This document shows, piece after piece, positions 1 through 11,667 of a stretch of 64,000 nucleotides of DNA (positions within the stretch are counted from its first letter, which is position 1; every line of letters begins with the position of its first letter). Both the position numbers and the translations under genes were made by a program. Source of the stretch: Caprella mutica (taxonomy: Eukaryota > Arthropoda > Malacostraca > Amphipoda > Caprellidae); the NCBI GenBank assembly GCA_947561585.1, contig CANNZV010001121.1, forward strand, positions 1 to 64,000, in the 5' to 3' direction. The notes under the pieces are model-generated. The model saw nothing but the letters and a program-made list of their open reading frames with translations. It had not been told where the DNA came from and made no database searches.

Positions 1-214
1 CACAGGCACCAAAACACACAGGCACCAAAACACGCAGGCACCAAAACACACAGGCACCAAAACACGCAGGCACCAAAACACGCAGGCACCAAAACACGCA
101 GGCACCAAAACACGCAGGCACCAAAACACGCAGGCACCAAAACACGCAGGCACCAAAACACGCAGGCACCAAAACACGCAGCCCGCAGTCACTAAAACAC
201 ACAGGCACCAAAAA
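1..214. repeat. 16-bp tandem minisatellite
   Basis: About 13 head-to-tail copies of a 16-base unit, CAGGCACCAAAACACG, with variants in which G replaces A (ACACAC or ACACGC). The array runs off the left edge, so its true length is unknown. The last copies degenerate around 180-214. No coding potential. Confidence 0.95.
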
Positions 215-1560
215 CAAATAATAATATATAACTACCTGTACCTATTATCTATATATAATACCTAGATGTTGCTATTGTTTACCTAGCTCAATTTCTACTT
301 GAGGTACATTCATGTTTCAACTTCCTTCTCTCACCTCTACCTCTAGACCTGAGACCTCTACAACATCAGTTTTCATAATAGGCCTATCACTGGTATTATC
401 TGCAAACTGGACGCCTACAACACTCTATATTTGACTACTGCTAGTATTATCTACAACATTTTTTATGTAAAGATTATCTTTCTTCCTACTTCCGACTACA
501 TACGACTACCTACTTGTCCTCTGATGAGGTATGTTAAACTGGTACATTGGTGAAGAAATTTAAGTAAGAATTAGACAAAGCCTACAATCTAGAACATTCC
601 TCAAATTTCTTTTTCGCTTCAGCTCTTTCTAATCTCTTTTCCAATTCATAAGCTCTTTCTTCGCTTTTTCTAGAATCGGCATAGTACTTCTAAGCTATCT
701 ATGTCATTTCTAATAACTTCTAGGTGATCATCTATTCTCTAGTCAGATCTTCAAATCTTACCTATTTTAATTCCTCAATCTACTCAAACATAGCTTTCTC
801 TTTCAAAAGCAACTTCTATATATCTTCCTTATTTAAATCTACTTAATCCTTTAGATCCAATATATGATCATTTCTGATCCTAATCTCCATTTATTACTCA
901 TATAATTCATCCTTAGCCTATCTATATCTCCTATACTAACCACTGCAGTCAATAAACATCAAAAACCGAGAAAATCTCTTACCTAGCTTCATGCTTTAAG
1001 ATGCTTACCAAAAATCTTTTTCAAACCAGCGCAGATCCACGTAGGAAAAAATGTGAAAATTCCAAAAAAATTGGAATCAAGAATGAATTTCTTCATTTCT
1101 TATATAGTTTTGTCCTGTATTCATGATACGGGTAATTTTTGAATTTCAAATTTGCATTTAATTTGGATTATTTCTCCCATCTGAGGTCTTCATACCACAG
1201 TTTTGAACCAGTTTGAACTGGTTTGAACCGGTTTAATCTGGTTCCAGCCTAGGGTACTTGCCTATGATTTAACTCTAGGGTCTTAATCAGACTCCAGATA
1301 ACTTTTTTGTTTGTGGAGCTATTTTTCTGAAATTTGCAGGGTTTATGTAACTTTGGAAAATAAACACATTTTGTTATTTTGACTTTTTCGATTTTGGCAT
1401 TAGTTTTTGAGTATATGGTGACTTTAATTCATTTATTCTATTTTTTTCGTAAATTTCACGAAAATAAAAGCATATGAGGTATACCTATGCTTAGTAGGTA
1501 TGCTAGAATAAAATTAAGACAGTTTTTATAATCATTCCAACAAAGCTATACCCATAGTAA
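215..1560. other. AT-rich intergenic DNA
   Basis: AT-rich sequence with many stops in all frames. I see no gene, inverted repeat or recognisable element here. Confidence 0.6.
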
Positions 1561-1711
1561 ATTAAAAGTATACTAAGTTGCGAATTCAACTTTTTCAAGT
1601 CTTCAGAAACGATGTAAATAAACAAATGACTGTTACGAATTAAAAGTATACCTACTAAGTTGCGAATTCAACTTTTCCAGTCTTCAGAAACGATGTAAAT
1701 AAACAAATGAA
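1561..1711. repeat. Tandem duplication, period about 78 bp
   Basis: The segment at 1561-1630 is repeated at 1639-1711. Each copy starts ATTAAAAGTATAC and ends with AAATAAACAAATGA. The second copy has a short insertion (CTAC) and a few substitutions. Directly visible; no function inferred. Confidence 0.85.
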
Positions 1712-1749
1712 CGAAAGCTGCAGAGCCGTTTTTGATTTGGCGGATTTGC

Positions 1750-1811
1750 AACCCAGTTTCAGGGCGGGCACGAAATTTAGTGTGCGCCCTGACTCCATAA
1801 AACACTGGGTT
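1750..1811. repeat. Imperfect hairpin, possible small MITE remnant
   Basis: AACCCAGT at 1750-1757 pairs with ACTGGGTT at 1804-1811, and AGGGCG at 1761-1766 pairs with CGCCCT at 1785-1790. This GC-richer block stands out in an AT-rich setting and could be a decayed inverted-repeat element. Short open frames across it on the minus strand have no protein features. Confidence 0.4.
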
Positions 1812-1884
1812 GTAAATGGAAACCGTTGCAGCGCCATCTGGTGACACCCGAACGCAATCTCTAATGTAAACAAACAAATAATTG

Positions 1885-2110
1885 AAGTAATTCATTAAAA
1901 TAATTAAATAGGTAATTTAAAATAATTATATAGTTAATTTAAAATAAATAAATAGTTAATTTAAAATAATTAAATAGGTAATTTAAAATAATTATATAGT
2001 TAATTTAAAATAAATAAATTGTTAATTTAAAATAATTAAATAGTTAATTTAAAATAATTAAATAGGTAGCTAATTAAAAAAAATTAAATGTAAAAAAAAT
2101 AAATAAATAG
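1885..2110. repeat. AT-rich tandem repeat
   Basis: Repeated units of the form AATTTAAAATAATTAAATAG with variants, extending to the poly-A-like stretch near 2085-2105. Low-complexity DNA. Confidence 0.85.
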
Positions 2111-2960
2111 GTACCTAGCTATAGGCATGAATTAAGTAGTGAGAGGGATACTCGCTCGTGACAGAAATACCGACAAAGAAAAAGAAGGTGACGTCACTTG
2201 GTATACGATTTCGGATTTCAAGGTCGAAGGTTCATGCATTGCAAGGATGCATTGTTTACTTTGAGTCTATGTGTAACTAGTCAGCTTTAATGCCTATTCA
2301 ATTCAGTGTATTTGCAAGTTCTCAAAAGTTTTTGATTTGGTCGTAGCTGGTGGTTCGTCTATCGCTCCCAAATTTTCCTCACTCTGCCTAATTAAGGTTG
2401 CTAAATTATTGGAATTGTCTTTGTCACTGGTAGGTCTTTGATCTTTCGTGAAAAGACATTAAATCTTATATCGAAAGTCATCTGCTGGCTAGGGATAGTT
2501 GAGAAAAATCCAATATTAACTTTGTATTATTTTCTTTTCTGTTTAGAGATTCTACCTAGATAAAGTATTTAAGAATCTGGGTAGACCGTAGATATTTACC
2601 AATTACCTAAAGTTAGTACCTTGCTAGGCCTAGAGCCTAGTAAAGAGTACATAGCATTTTTTATTTTATTTATAATCCTAGGTAAGGTAGCTAGGTACCT
2701 ACTAGTTAGATTTTTTTTCTAGTTTCCTACCTTCAAACTACTTAACATGGCTACTGTTTTCTAGAGTATATGCTAGAAAATAAGTGACCTTAAGTTAGTT
2801 AATTAGTTATTTATTTATTCTCCAAGTTATTTATGTTATTCTAGTTCTATCTATTTTTAAGATTCTCCGTTTTGTCCAATTAATTCAGAGAGACTGTTGC
2901 CTCTCTTTGTTCTTTAAGCCTGTTAGGGAATATCCAATATTGGTACTTTGCCCTGTGCCC
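2111..2960. other. Intergenic DNA upstream of the I-like element
   Basis: AT-rich, stop-rich sequence. The 5' untranslated region of the non-LTR element that follows probably begins somewhere in the last 100-200 bases, but I see no target duplication that would fix the boundary. Confidence 0.5.
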
Positions 2961-3023
2961 ATTAGCCATTAACACTCTACAGACTTCAAGACTTGAATCT
3001 AATTCTCAGTCTGAGCCTCTGAG

Positions 3024-4850
3024 GTGATGGAGGACTTCTCACCTGGTGACGATAGTCAAGAATATGACCAAATTCTGGTACCTGGTACTCTGACTCAAAC
3101 CCTGCAAAGCCTTAATTCATTAGATCCCTCTCAAGATCACCACAATCATACAGATTTCAATGTGATCTGTGAAACTCAACAGATTAGTCAAACTCAATCT
3201 AATGATATTGATATAGTATTAGCACCAGAGTCTCAAGGACCATCTGTGATTGATAATTTCAGAATAAAACGAGATCATGATAAACTCGGGAGTACCTATA
3301 TACCTGAGACTCAAATGAGTGAACTAACTGAATTTGATAATATAGATAATAGTCATAATCTAGCTCAATTATCTTTGCACTCGCAAGGTTCCAGAAATGG
3401 AAATGATGGTATCCCTATTGACATTCCACACAGAAAAATGAGTTCCCAACCGTTCAACCATACGCTTAAAAGCTGTGGCACTAAAACAGTTATTTTGGTT
3501 AAGCCATAAAATCTAGATAATAAAGAAATGATCACCAACCCAGTTAAGTTTCAGAAATCATTCGTTAGTAGTATACTTAGCAAACATAGTCCTAAAGTAC
3601 GCACAAACTGGAAATTAAATTTAACATGTCTTGAATATGAAAACCTGTCCAGAGAGGAACTTTCTTCTCTTCTGAAAGTAAAGACTATAGGGAGCTGGGA
3701 AGTGTCCTGCTCTCTACCTAGCTCTGATAAATTTAAAGTAGGAGTCATTGGCCCAATCAGTGTAGATGCAAGCACAGAAGAAGTCTTCAAGATGATGGAA
3801 ATTAAGCAAGGCTATGGACAAATTACCAAAGTTGAGCGACTCAAGAGAAGAGATACTAATGGGACATTAATTGACACCACCTCTCTGAAGATTAGCTTTG
3901 AAGGAAATGAGTTACCTGATGCAGTTACTATTGGCCACAGGTTTTACAGAATTCGGCCATATATAAATGAACCCCGTAGATGCTTTAACTGCCAGCGCAT
4001 AGGTCATATGGCTGCTAGCTGTAGAGGACAAAGGCGATGTAGACTATGTGGTGAAAACCATATAGAATCTGACTTCTCAGTAGTGCCTGAAAACTTTAAA
4101 TGTGCAAATTGTAATGGGAATCATAAAGCCAATTCTATGGAATGTACTTATTATAGCACTGCTAAAGAAATAGAAGCCACAAAGGTCAAGGAAAACATTC
4201 CTTATACTGCTGCAAGAAACAGAGTACTTGCCAGGAAAAGTATGAATAGTCAAATTATCTCAAGTAGGGTCCAGCAGAGTGACTTTGCCAGCAGGTCTCA
4301 AAACTATCAACCTGCTACCCCTTCATATCGTGACAAATTGGTTGCAAGTCCTCATAGTACCAATCAAATGACCAATCCAATTAGAGCAACAGGGACTAGA
4401 ACAAATATGGTATCGATTGGAACACAGACTTCTACAAAAGATAACATTCAAGATTATTCATGCAAATGCCAACAACTCACAGATGATCTCTCAGAAAAGT
4501 TGAAGGTTTCACTAGTAGAAATCTTTCAGAGCAATATCCATGTAGAAAGCAAAAATTCTCAACAACTTTTAATTACCAATGCTGTAAAACACGCATTTGG
4601 AACAGTCAGATCTACAAGAATAGAGGATAACCCTACTATTCCTAGTGTCAATTTAAAGAAAAGAACTGTTGCACAACTCTCTCATGAAGAATCAGATGGC
4701 ACTGCTGAAGACAGTGTTACTGAGGGGGTCTTAAGTGATGAAGAACTGATTGTCCATTCAGAAGAAAAATCCATCAAAAGGAAAAAAAAATATGCATGTC
4801 CCCAAAAGAGGCAAGAAGAAAAAGAAAAGAAAAAATCTAAAAACAAATGA
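3024..4850 (+). pseudogene. Non-LTR ORF1 (gag-like, CCHC), one internal stop
   Basis: The frame opened by ATG at 3024 runs to TAA at 3507-3509, then continues open in the same frame through the ATG at 3528 to TGA at 4848-4850, so the whole is one 609-codon ORF1 with a single internal stop. The N-terminal 161 residues are acidic and rich in Gln and Ser. The C-terminal 440-residue part has three consecutive cysteine clusters at about its residues 152-205 (C-x2-C-x4-H-x4-C, then two further Cys/His groups) typical of I- and Jockey-type ORF1 proteins that bind element RNA. Its end is very Lys/Glu-rich. The stop could be a mutation, a recoding site, or a boundary between two natural ORFs; one mutation is simplest. 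The product would coat retrotransposon RNA. Confidence 0.85.
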
Positions 4851-7800
4851 TTGAAAACGAAAAGCAACTAGCAGCTATTTTTCTCAACTGTCGCAGCCTA
4901 TATTCTAACTTAGGAGAAATTAAACTTTTGATTTATAAGTCAAAACCAGCTATTGTTGCTCTATCAGAAACTTGGATCTCTAAGCATGAACCTAAGTTTG
5001 TTGGTTACTCTGCAGAGTGGGAGCATAGAATTGGTGGCATTCTAGTGAGAAGAGGTATGCAGTACACTAGAGTTCAACTTCATCCCTTCAACTCTGGGGT
5101 TCTAGAATGTATTGGCAATTTGTATATACGTTCAGAATGGTATGAAGCTTCATGTCTTAAATGTATATAACCCTAACATGAATGTAACTCTAGATGAACT
5201 ATATCACTACACATCACAGTTAGAAAACAAATTCCTGATTGTGGGTGACTTTAACGCACACTCTAAATTACTATCCACTAGGTGTCTCAGACCTAATGCT
5301 ACAGGAAGAGTCATAGAAAACTTTCTTTTTCAAACTGATATCTGCCTGGTAAACCCTATAGATCTCTTTACTCACTTGGATACTGCAACTGGAAAACAAT
5401 CATGTCTTGATCTATGTTTTATTTCAGCTAACCTAGCTACTGGAACAGATATTACTGGCTTAAATGATGTTGGAAGTGATCATATTCTATTGTTAGTAAC
5501 AATCAACTGCCTTCCGATTGAAAATGAAATTGTTGTTAGACCTCGTTACAAGGTAACTAAAGAGAAACTCACCATTTTCTCAGATATGATCAGAGACTCA
5601 GAATTGGTCTTGCCCAACAATATTGACACTCGAGCTGAAGATTTTACCGAAAGGATAATTTCCTCTGCTGATTCTCACTTGGGGAAAACCAGTGGAAAGT
5701 TGACAAACCGGGGAAGTGTGTTGTGGTGGGATAATGAATGTTATTGTAAAGTAGCTGAACGTAGAAGAGCTAGAAGAAAACTAATTAAATACCCTACTCA
5801 AAATAATGCAAAGGTCTACCAAAATCTATCTCAGGAATTCAAGAAAATGAAGAAGGAAAAGAAGAGCTTTTCATTTAATGAGTTTGTTTCCAGCATCAAA
5901 TATGACACTCCACCTGGTGAAGTTTGGAAAAAAGTTAAAATGTTCAAAGGTTATAGTGCTTCATCTTCAGCTCCTATCCTCCATCAACATTTTATTCTAA
6001 CAGATCCCAAAGAAAAAGCCGATGCATTTGCAGAAAATCATGTATCAGCACCAACCACCAACAAAATAGTTCTGCAAAACTATATGAAAACCCTAAATGA
6101 AGCTGCTCAGAAAAATGAGGGTGAATATAACAAAGATATTAGTCACGCAGAGCTCATCCAATCATTAAATGAGAGTAGTAATTCTGCTCCTGGAGAAGAT
6201 AGTATAACCTATGCAATGCTGAAGTCTGTAAATCAAAACAGTTGTAATGAATTACTCTCTATTTATAACCAAAGTTTTCATACTGGTGTTATACCTGCTA
6301 CTTGGAAGGAAGGTTTGGTTATTCCTATACTCAAGGCAGGCAATCCCAAAGAAGATGTGACCTCATACAGACCCATAGCTCTCCTCTCATGTATTGGAAA
6401 GACTCTTGAAAGAATAATTAAAAAAAGGCTGGAATATGTTGTGGAGAGAGATGATCTCTTATCTCCATCTAAATGTGGATTCAGGAAGGGCCAAGGGACA
6501 ATTGATGTACTACTCAGACTGGAAAATAACATAAGATCAGCATTAAGTAAACATGAAACATGTCTAGTAGCATATATTGATCTTAAAAGTGCCTTTGATA
6601 CTATATGGGGTCAAGGCCTCATTCATAAGCTAATGAATGCAGGGATTAAAGGTAAAATGATACGTTGGCTTGATAACTATTTCACTGATAGAAAGATTAA
6701 ATATGTGGTTGAGGGGCATCTGTCAACTTCTGTCAATAATGAAAGAGGTACTCCTCAAGGTGCTATTTTGTCACCACTTCTGTTTAATTTGATGTTGATG
6801 GATATACCTGAAACTCCAAATGTCACTACCTATGTTTATGCTGACGACATAACAGTGTCTTCTTCTGCCAAAAATCAAAATGATGCTCGCCATCATCTAC
6901 AAAATTTCCTTGACCAGTTTTCCCTTTGGGCTGAAAACTGGGGTCTAAAAATAAACCCAAATAAATCTGTTGTCCAGCATTATACAAGTAAACGTATAAG
7001 CTGCCCAGTGATTAGACTTCAGGGAAAGGCAGTAGATTACAAAAAATGTCACAAACTTCTTGGCTTGACCTTTGATTCTCCTAATCTGACATGGGGGAAT
7101 CATATCTCTGATTTGAAGAGAGACTGTAATAAACGTCTAGATTTGATGAAAACTTTCTCTTCTCCAACTTGGAGTGCATCAACAAACGTTCTGAGAAAGT
7201 TTTACATCGCCTATGTGAGATCCAAGATTGACTATGGGAGTATAGTTTACGGTTCTGCATCAAAATCAAATCCTGATAAACTCAATTCAGTACAGAATGC
7301 AGCACTACGTCTACTACTGGGTGCTAGGAGATCTACCCCTATTCTTTCACTTGAAGCTGAATCTGGCATTCCACCACCAAATTTGCATAGAGCTTATCTT
7401 GACATCAAACAAATCATACGCCTTCGAAATAAGCACAAAAATTTTGCCACATCACACATGATGAACCTAAATGAATCCAGAATGACCTCTGAGCTCTTCC
7501 CTTTCAAGTCATTTGCATGGAGATCATTGAAGTCAATAAACCTTCTGAAAATGCCTGAAGTCAAAAGAGTCTTCACAACAGAGCTATCATTGGCCCCTTG
7601 GCAAACAATGGACAAAGTTATAATATTAGATTTTCCCACTCCTGTGCACAATAATGATGATTTTATCAATTACACAGATCAATATTATGATAGATTTACT
7701 ATGATTTTCACGGATGGTTCTAAAATCTCAGATGAAAACCAAAGCTCAGCCTCATCAGCAATGTATTCTCCACTACATAAAATATCAATATGTTGGAAAT

Positions 7801-8591
7801 TAAGATCTGATCATTCTGTTTTTAGTGCGGAACTTTATGGGATATGGAGAGCCTTGCTATTTTGCAAGGAGAAAATTATAAGGAGTGCAGTGATATTCAC
7901 AGATTCTAGGTCCTCGCTACAGGCAATTTTAAGTGGCTCTGATGGCTATCATGATATAGTATATAAGATTCAAAGAATTTTACTTGAACTGAACTCCACA
8001 AATTCTATCTTCTTGCACTGGGTCAAGGCTCACTGTGGGATTCTTGGTAATGAGGTGGCAGATGAATCTGCCAAGAAAGGGCATCAAAATAGAATGAGTG
8101 AAATGTATAACCTTACAAAAGATGAGTACATTAGTATTCTCAAACCTATATTTGTAACCTATTGGAATGATTATTGGGACTATACCACTGAATCATCCGG
8201 AAATGGATTATATTTAAAACTTGTCAGAGACAAGGTAGCACCTGTTCCATCAATGGTTCAATTCAAAAATAGGAAACATGAAACTATAATACATTGCTTA
8301 AGAACTGGCCATGCTGGTTTAAATAACTACATGGCTAGATTCGGAATGAGAGATTCAGGAGATTGTTATGAATGCTCTGTACCTGATACTATCCAGCATT
8401 ACCTCTTTTCCTGCTCTCTTTACAGTGATCAGAGAGAATACATGTATTGGCAATTAATGCAAATTGGTATTAGAGACCCCTCTCTCAAGGTCATTCTTGG
8501 TGGTGATGATAATTATAGAAACAAGAGAGAGGAAATACTTAAAATAGCATTGTGCTATGTAAGAAGCACAGACCATTTGAATGTTATATGA
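4847..8591 (+). pseudogene. Non-LTR ORF2: endonuclease, RT, RNase H; one frameshift
   Basis: ORF2 starts at ATG 4847, overlapping the ORF1 stop as ATGA, an arrangement known to allow reinitiation in some retrotransposons. The first 107 codons hold the start of an APE-type endonuclease (FLNCRSL, then ALSETWI). The frame then shifts near 5115-5150 and the remaining 1,159-codon frame (from 5112) carries the rest: GDFNAH and GSDH endonuclease motifs, RT with YADD at about its residues 576-579 (near 6837-6848), RNase H with TDGS, AELYG, TDSRSS and an ADESAKK segment, and a terminal C-x2-C-x8-H-x4-C motif. Both sides of the shift align with one domain, so it is a one-base gain or two-base loss. It would nick target DNA and copy the RNA at the nick. 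Otherwise the frame is fully open. Confidence 0.9.
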
Positions 8592-8669
8592 ATAACACCA
8601 ATCATGACTGTATTCTTAATTTGAGGTCTGTAATATTCTCTTAAAATATGCAGATGTTTATAAGTACTG

Positions 8670-8733
8670 GGTCAAGCAAACTATTGTAATCTTGTAAATA
8701 AATGGAATCTTGACATGGTTGGTTTGCTTGACC
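8670..8733 (+). other. 3' UTR stem-loop around AATAAA
   Basis: GGTCAAGCAAAC (8670-8681) and GTTTGCTTGACC (8722-8733) form a perfect 12-bp stem with a 40-base loop that contains AATAAA (8697-8702). It lies 79 bases after the ORF2 stop. RT recognition of 3' RNA structures is known in some non-LTR families; that role here is inference. Confidence 0.6.
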
Positions 8734-8755
8734 TAAATTGGGTGGGTCAAGATTC

Positions 8756-9508
8756 CCCTACTCCTTGGTAGGACTCCTTTCTCTGTCTAAAGAGAATATT
8801 TATCAATGTCACTTGTTATAATAAATTAGTATTAATTATTAACTCTAGCTAGATGTAGATATGATTAATTTAGGTGACTCCTGCTCTCAGTAGGATCTGT
8901 TATGCCTCTCTGAGAGGGTTGCAATAACAAATCTGAAGAGAACCCCAATTTGGCAGGACCCTATAATTTATTATATCTCTGAGTCTCTGACATCTATTTA
9001 GATATAGGTATCATATCAAAATTGATACTATGAGATTATCTAATACCCCAGTAGAAATGTCCCTATCCTTAAATGAAATGTTAAGGATACCTTCTTGTTT
9101 CAATAGACTTATACAATTTAGAAACTAATAATCTTAAGTTATACTTTAAGTCTTGCATGCCAGGAATTTAGTGTTAAGAATAATTTTAAGTTCTTAGATT
9201 TAAGAAAAACCTGATATTTCTAATTATGTAGAAATCAATAAGCAGTCATATTTCTTTAGTAATTCATCCACTTTTTCTTCATTCCTTTAATCATAATATC
9301 TTGACTGTTAATCTGAGAAAATCCAGGTGATAAAGTATACTTTGGTATACTGCTTTCTCCTCAAAAAAAAAAAAAGAAAAAAAAGTTCTCAAAACAAAGT
9401 AAACTGCATAGCGTTCATTTTTTTTTAGATTCCCAAAAGATATTGAGCTAAAGAGACAATGGATAGCGAAGTGTCGACGCAGTGACAAAATAAATACAGA
9501 TAATGCTC
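8756..9508. other. Intergenic DNA
   Basis: No gene seen. It contains repeated phrases around TAGGACTCC / CTCAGTAGGATC near 8765-8900 and an A-run at 9362-9384. It may include the tail of the I-like element's 3' UTR. Confidence 0.5.
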
Positions 9509-10209
9509 GTGTAGGTCATAAGCCCCCCCCGGTCATGAGCCCCCCCTAGGTCATGGACTCATGAGCCCCCCCGCCGCCCGGTCATGAGCCCCCTCCCCCC
9601 CGGTCATGAGCCCCCTCCCCCCCGGTCATGAGCCTCCCCCTTGTTTTTAAATCCTTATTTACCTATATTATTTAATCCTTATTGACACTTAAGTAGTTCA
9701 TTACTGATTAGACATGAAACCCCCCTACCACTTACCAGGTCATTAAACAATCATGAAGTGTGCAGTATAACAAACTAGCGGATACAACAAACTACATTAG
9801 CAACTCTCAGTTATTTCTATCTAAGTAGTTCTTCATTAAGTTCATTTGTTTAACTAGCCTACTAGGTAGCTAAATAAAGATTAAAAAAACAGGGAGGGGG
9901 GGGGGGGGGCTCATGACCGGCCAAGTAAAATAGTATGTCTCATAAACTTGCCACTTATCTCTCCAGCTCTCAGCCTCCCTCCAAAATTCAACAAATTCTC
10001 TCCAAAATGATCAAATTTCCATAAATTCTATCCAAAATAGCATTGTAGCATAGGAGAAAAATAGATAAAACTCGCCATTTGCATTTGAAGTTCAAGGGCT
10101 CAAAATAACTGTCACAGACTCGCCACCCATTAAAATGGCGAGTTTGGACATGATTTATTACTTGGGTGACCGGGGGGACTCGTGACCGGGGGGGCTCTTG
10201 ACTGTACCC
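9509..10209. mobile_element. Fold-back element with GGTCATGAGCCCC-arrayed arms (copy 1)
   Basis: The left arm (9514-9640) is an array of 15-17-base units of the form GGTCATGAGCCCCCC. Complementary G-rich units occur at 9890-9926 (GGGGCTCATGACC) and 10168-10200 (GGGGACTCGTGACC, then GGGGGGCTCTTGAC). The left terminus GTGTAGGTCATAAGC is the reverse complement of the right terminus of the related element at 53.46 kb. The interior carries a segment shared with other loci (9725-9770, containing CATGAAGTGTGCAGTA). There is no coding capacity. Boundaries are approximate, and the inner array at 9890-9926 could instead be the end of a shorter element. Confidence 0.7.
10135..10172 (+). repeat. Dispersed repeat shared with 20863-20900
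   Basis: The phrase GGCGAGTTTGGACATGATTT recurs with few changes near 20866 (GACGAGTTTGGACATGCTTT), each followed by TACTACCTGG or TTACTTGGG. It is a short fragment of an unidentified dispersed element. Confidence 0.6.
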
Positions 10210-10749
10210 CTGTCACCCTGTGTAGGTATGCTCTCTTCGCTTTGATCCAGAGAAATATAAAAGAAGTTTGAAGTATGAACTTTTAAATATCCGGTGCCTG
10301 CCCAACTAAAATCAATTGAAGAAGATGCATTTCCTACCTTGCTCATACCTTCAGCATCTCTTCCCAGTTCCCTCATCTGTCATTTTAAATGCTGATCTTG
10401 CTCCTCCAAATTCCTCCACTAAACTTTGTGAGTTTATGTTGCCATTATGATTGTATTATGTTAATAAGTATAACTTAGGTACCTAAATTAAATTGCCATT
10501 CTAGGCTAGGTACCTTACCGTACCTACTACCTTCCTACCCCATAGTTCCAGTCTGCAGAAACAGAATATGGAACATTTTCCCAAAAGTCCAAGACTCTGT
10601 CCTCTGAGACCAATCTGAGCCCAATTTTAGAAATTTGAGAATTTGGAGAGTTTTTGAATTAAATCCTATGTTACCATTAATTTATCTTAGGGAGATTTTG
10701 AATTAATTCCTATGTTACCATTAATTTAACTGTCCCTGAATCCCTGATT
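10210..10749. other. Intergenic DNA with short duplicated phrase
   Basis: No gene. A phrase containing CCTATGTTACCATTAATTT occurs at about 10669 and 10712 and again near 11210, so part of this stretch is repeat-derived. Confidence 0.5.
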
Positions 10750-11085
10750 CTGAATCAGCTGCTGAGAGTAGGTCCATCTCCGTGAGATCCATGTTTCAAA
10801 GTATGGACAAAGTCGTCGCCAGTATACTGGCGACTTTTGAAGGGTGAAATAAGTTTAGAAACCTGTAAATAAGTTAGAATAACAAGTAAATCACTAATAG
10901 ATAGTCTCAAGTGATACACATTCATCAGACAAGATGCATAAGGATGTTTTCAAGTGTTAAGTCTTCCCTAGGATGTCCTATTTCTACTTCAAAGTATCTT
11001 AAATGTGGCGACCTTGATCTATTTTCCTGCCACACTTTCAAACATGGCGGGAGATGGACCTACTCTCAGCAGCTGATTCTCCCCA
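10750..11085. mobile_element. MITE family B, copy 1
   Basis: Terminal inverted repeats: GAATCAGCTGCTGAGAGTAG near 10751 is matched by the complement of CTACTCTCAGCAGCTGATTC ending near 11083, and the pairing continues inward through GGTCCATCTCC and CCATGTTTCAAAGTATGG. About 336 bp with no coding capacity. A second, more diverged copy is at 13509-13791. The superfamily is undetermined because I see no clear target duplication. Confidence 0.75.
10815..10834. repeat. Perfect 20-base palindrome inside MITE B
   Basis: GTCGCCAGTATACTGGCGAC is its own reverse complement. The second MITE B copy keeps a palindrome here despite base changes (TTGCCAGTATATTGGCAA near 13533), which suggests a conserved hairpin or binding site. 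Confidence 0.8.
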
Positions 11086-11123
11086 AGATGTCCAGCTTGC
11101 ATGCAATCCAGACTGTATTTCAT

Positions 11124-11157
11124 GAAAAATTCCACCGCCATGTCGGTGGAATTTTTC
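11124..11157. other. 14-bp perfect hairpin
   Basis: GAAAAATTCCACCG (11124-11137) pairs exactly with CGGTGGAATTTTTC (11144-11157) across a six-base loop. It sits between MITE B and the next non-LTR fragment. Probably a remnant of an inverted-repeat element. Confidence 0.75.
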
Positions 11158-11302
11158 TCCTTTGAAAATAATATTCTATCAAAGTTGTTGGATTTTTAGC
11201 TATTTATTCTTATGTTACCATTAATTTTTGGTGGGAAAATGGAGAAAATGTTGGTGGATCAGCCAAATTACTGGAAATTTATGGTGGATTTTTTTTTACG
11301 GT

Positions 11303-11322
11303 GGCTCCCCGAAAGGGGAGCC
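11303..11322 (+). other. 8-bp hairpin with GAAA tetraloop
   Basis: GGCTCCCC / GGGGAGCC enclose GAAA. A stable GNRA-type hairpin at the apparent 5' end of the non-LTR fragment. It could be part of a 5' UTR structure or of a self-cleaving ribozyme, which some non-LTR families carry, but I could not fit a ribozyme consensus by eye. Confidence 0.6.
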
Positions 11323-11667
11323 TAAAATCGCGGACGTTTTTCGTCAACCCGCCCTCGGAACCTGGCGGAGTGGTGGGCAGCGAGGCACCAACCTCTGTCC
11401 GTTAGGACTAACCTGGGACCAACTATAGCTGCATTGATCGCCATGATCTTGACCCTGCTAGCTTCATTGCTTCTCTCTTCGCTCTTCACTTCGCCCGACG
11501 ACCTGTCGGGTGCTGATGAGTGATGAGGGGCTACACCTACACCGCCCTCCCCCACTTGAACCTCCTGACAGTGTGCAGGGGGATCATGAGATGGAGGAGG
11601 ACCACAAACAGCCACCAATCCTGCCTCACTTCATCTGACATAAGGTCAGAGGTTGATGATGGAGTAA

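Larger units (their letters stand above)
2960..8755 (+). mobile_element. I-like non-LTR retrotransposon, near full length
   Basis: Two-ORF non-LTR element: ORF1 (3024-4850) is gag-like with CCHC knuckles; ORF2 (4847-8591) has an apurinic endonuclease, RT with a YADD box, an RNase H domain and a C-terminal Cys/His motif. RNase H after RT is characteristic of the I superclade. The outer limits are approximate because I find no clear target duplication or terminal tail. The 3' untranslated region holds AATAAA at 8697-8702 inside a 12-bp inverted repeat. Two lesions, a stop in ORF1 and a frameshift in ORF2, suggest a recently inactivated copy. Confidence 0.88.

Noticed and set aside
1..214. Regular array that might be mistaken for CRISPR
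   Set aside because: Units are contiguous 16-mers with no variable spacers, in a eukaryotic context.
11507..11530. CTGATGAG followed by TGATGAGG, similar to the hammerhead ribozyme core
   Set aside because: No GAAA strand with matching stem II and III was found nearby; chance occurrence in GC-rich DNA.
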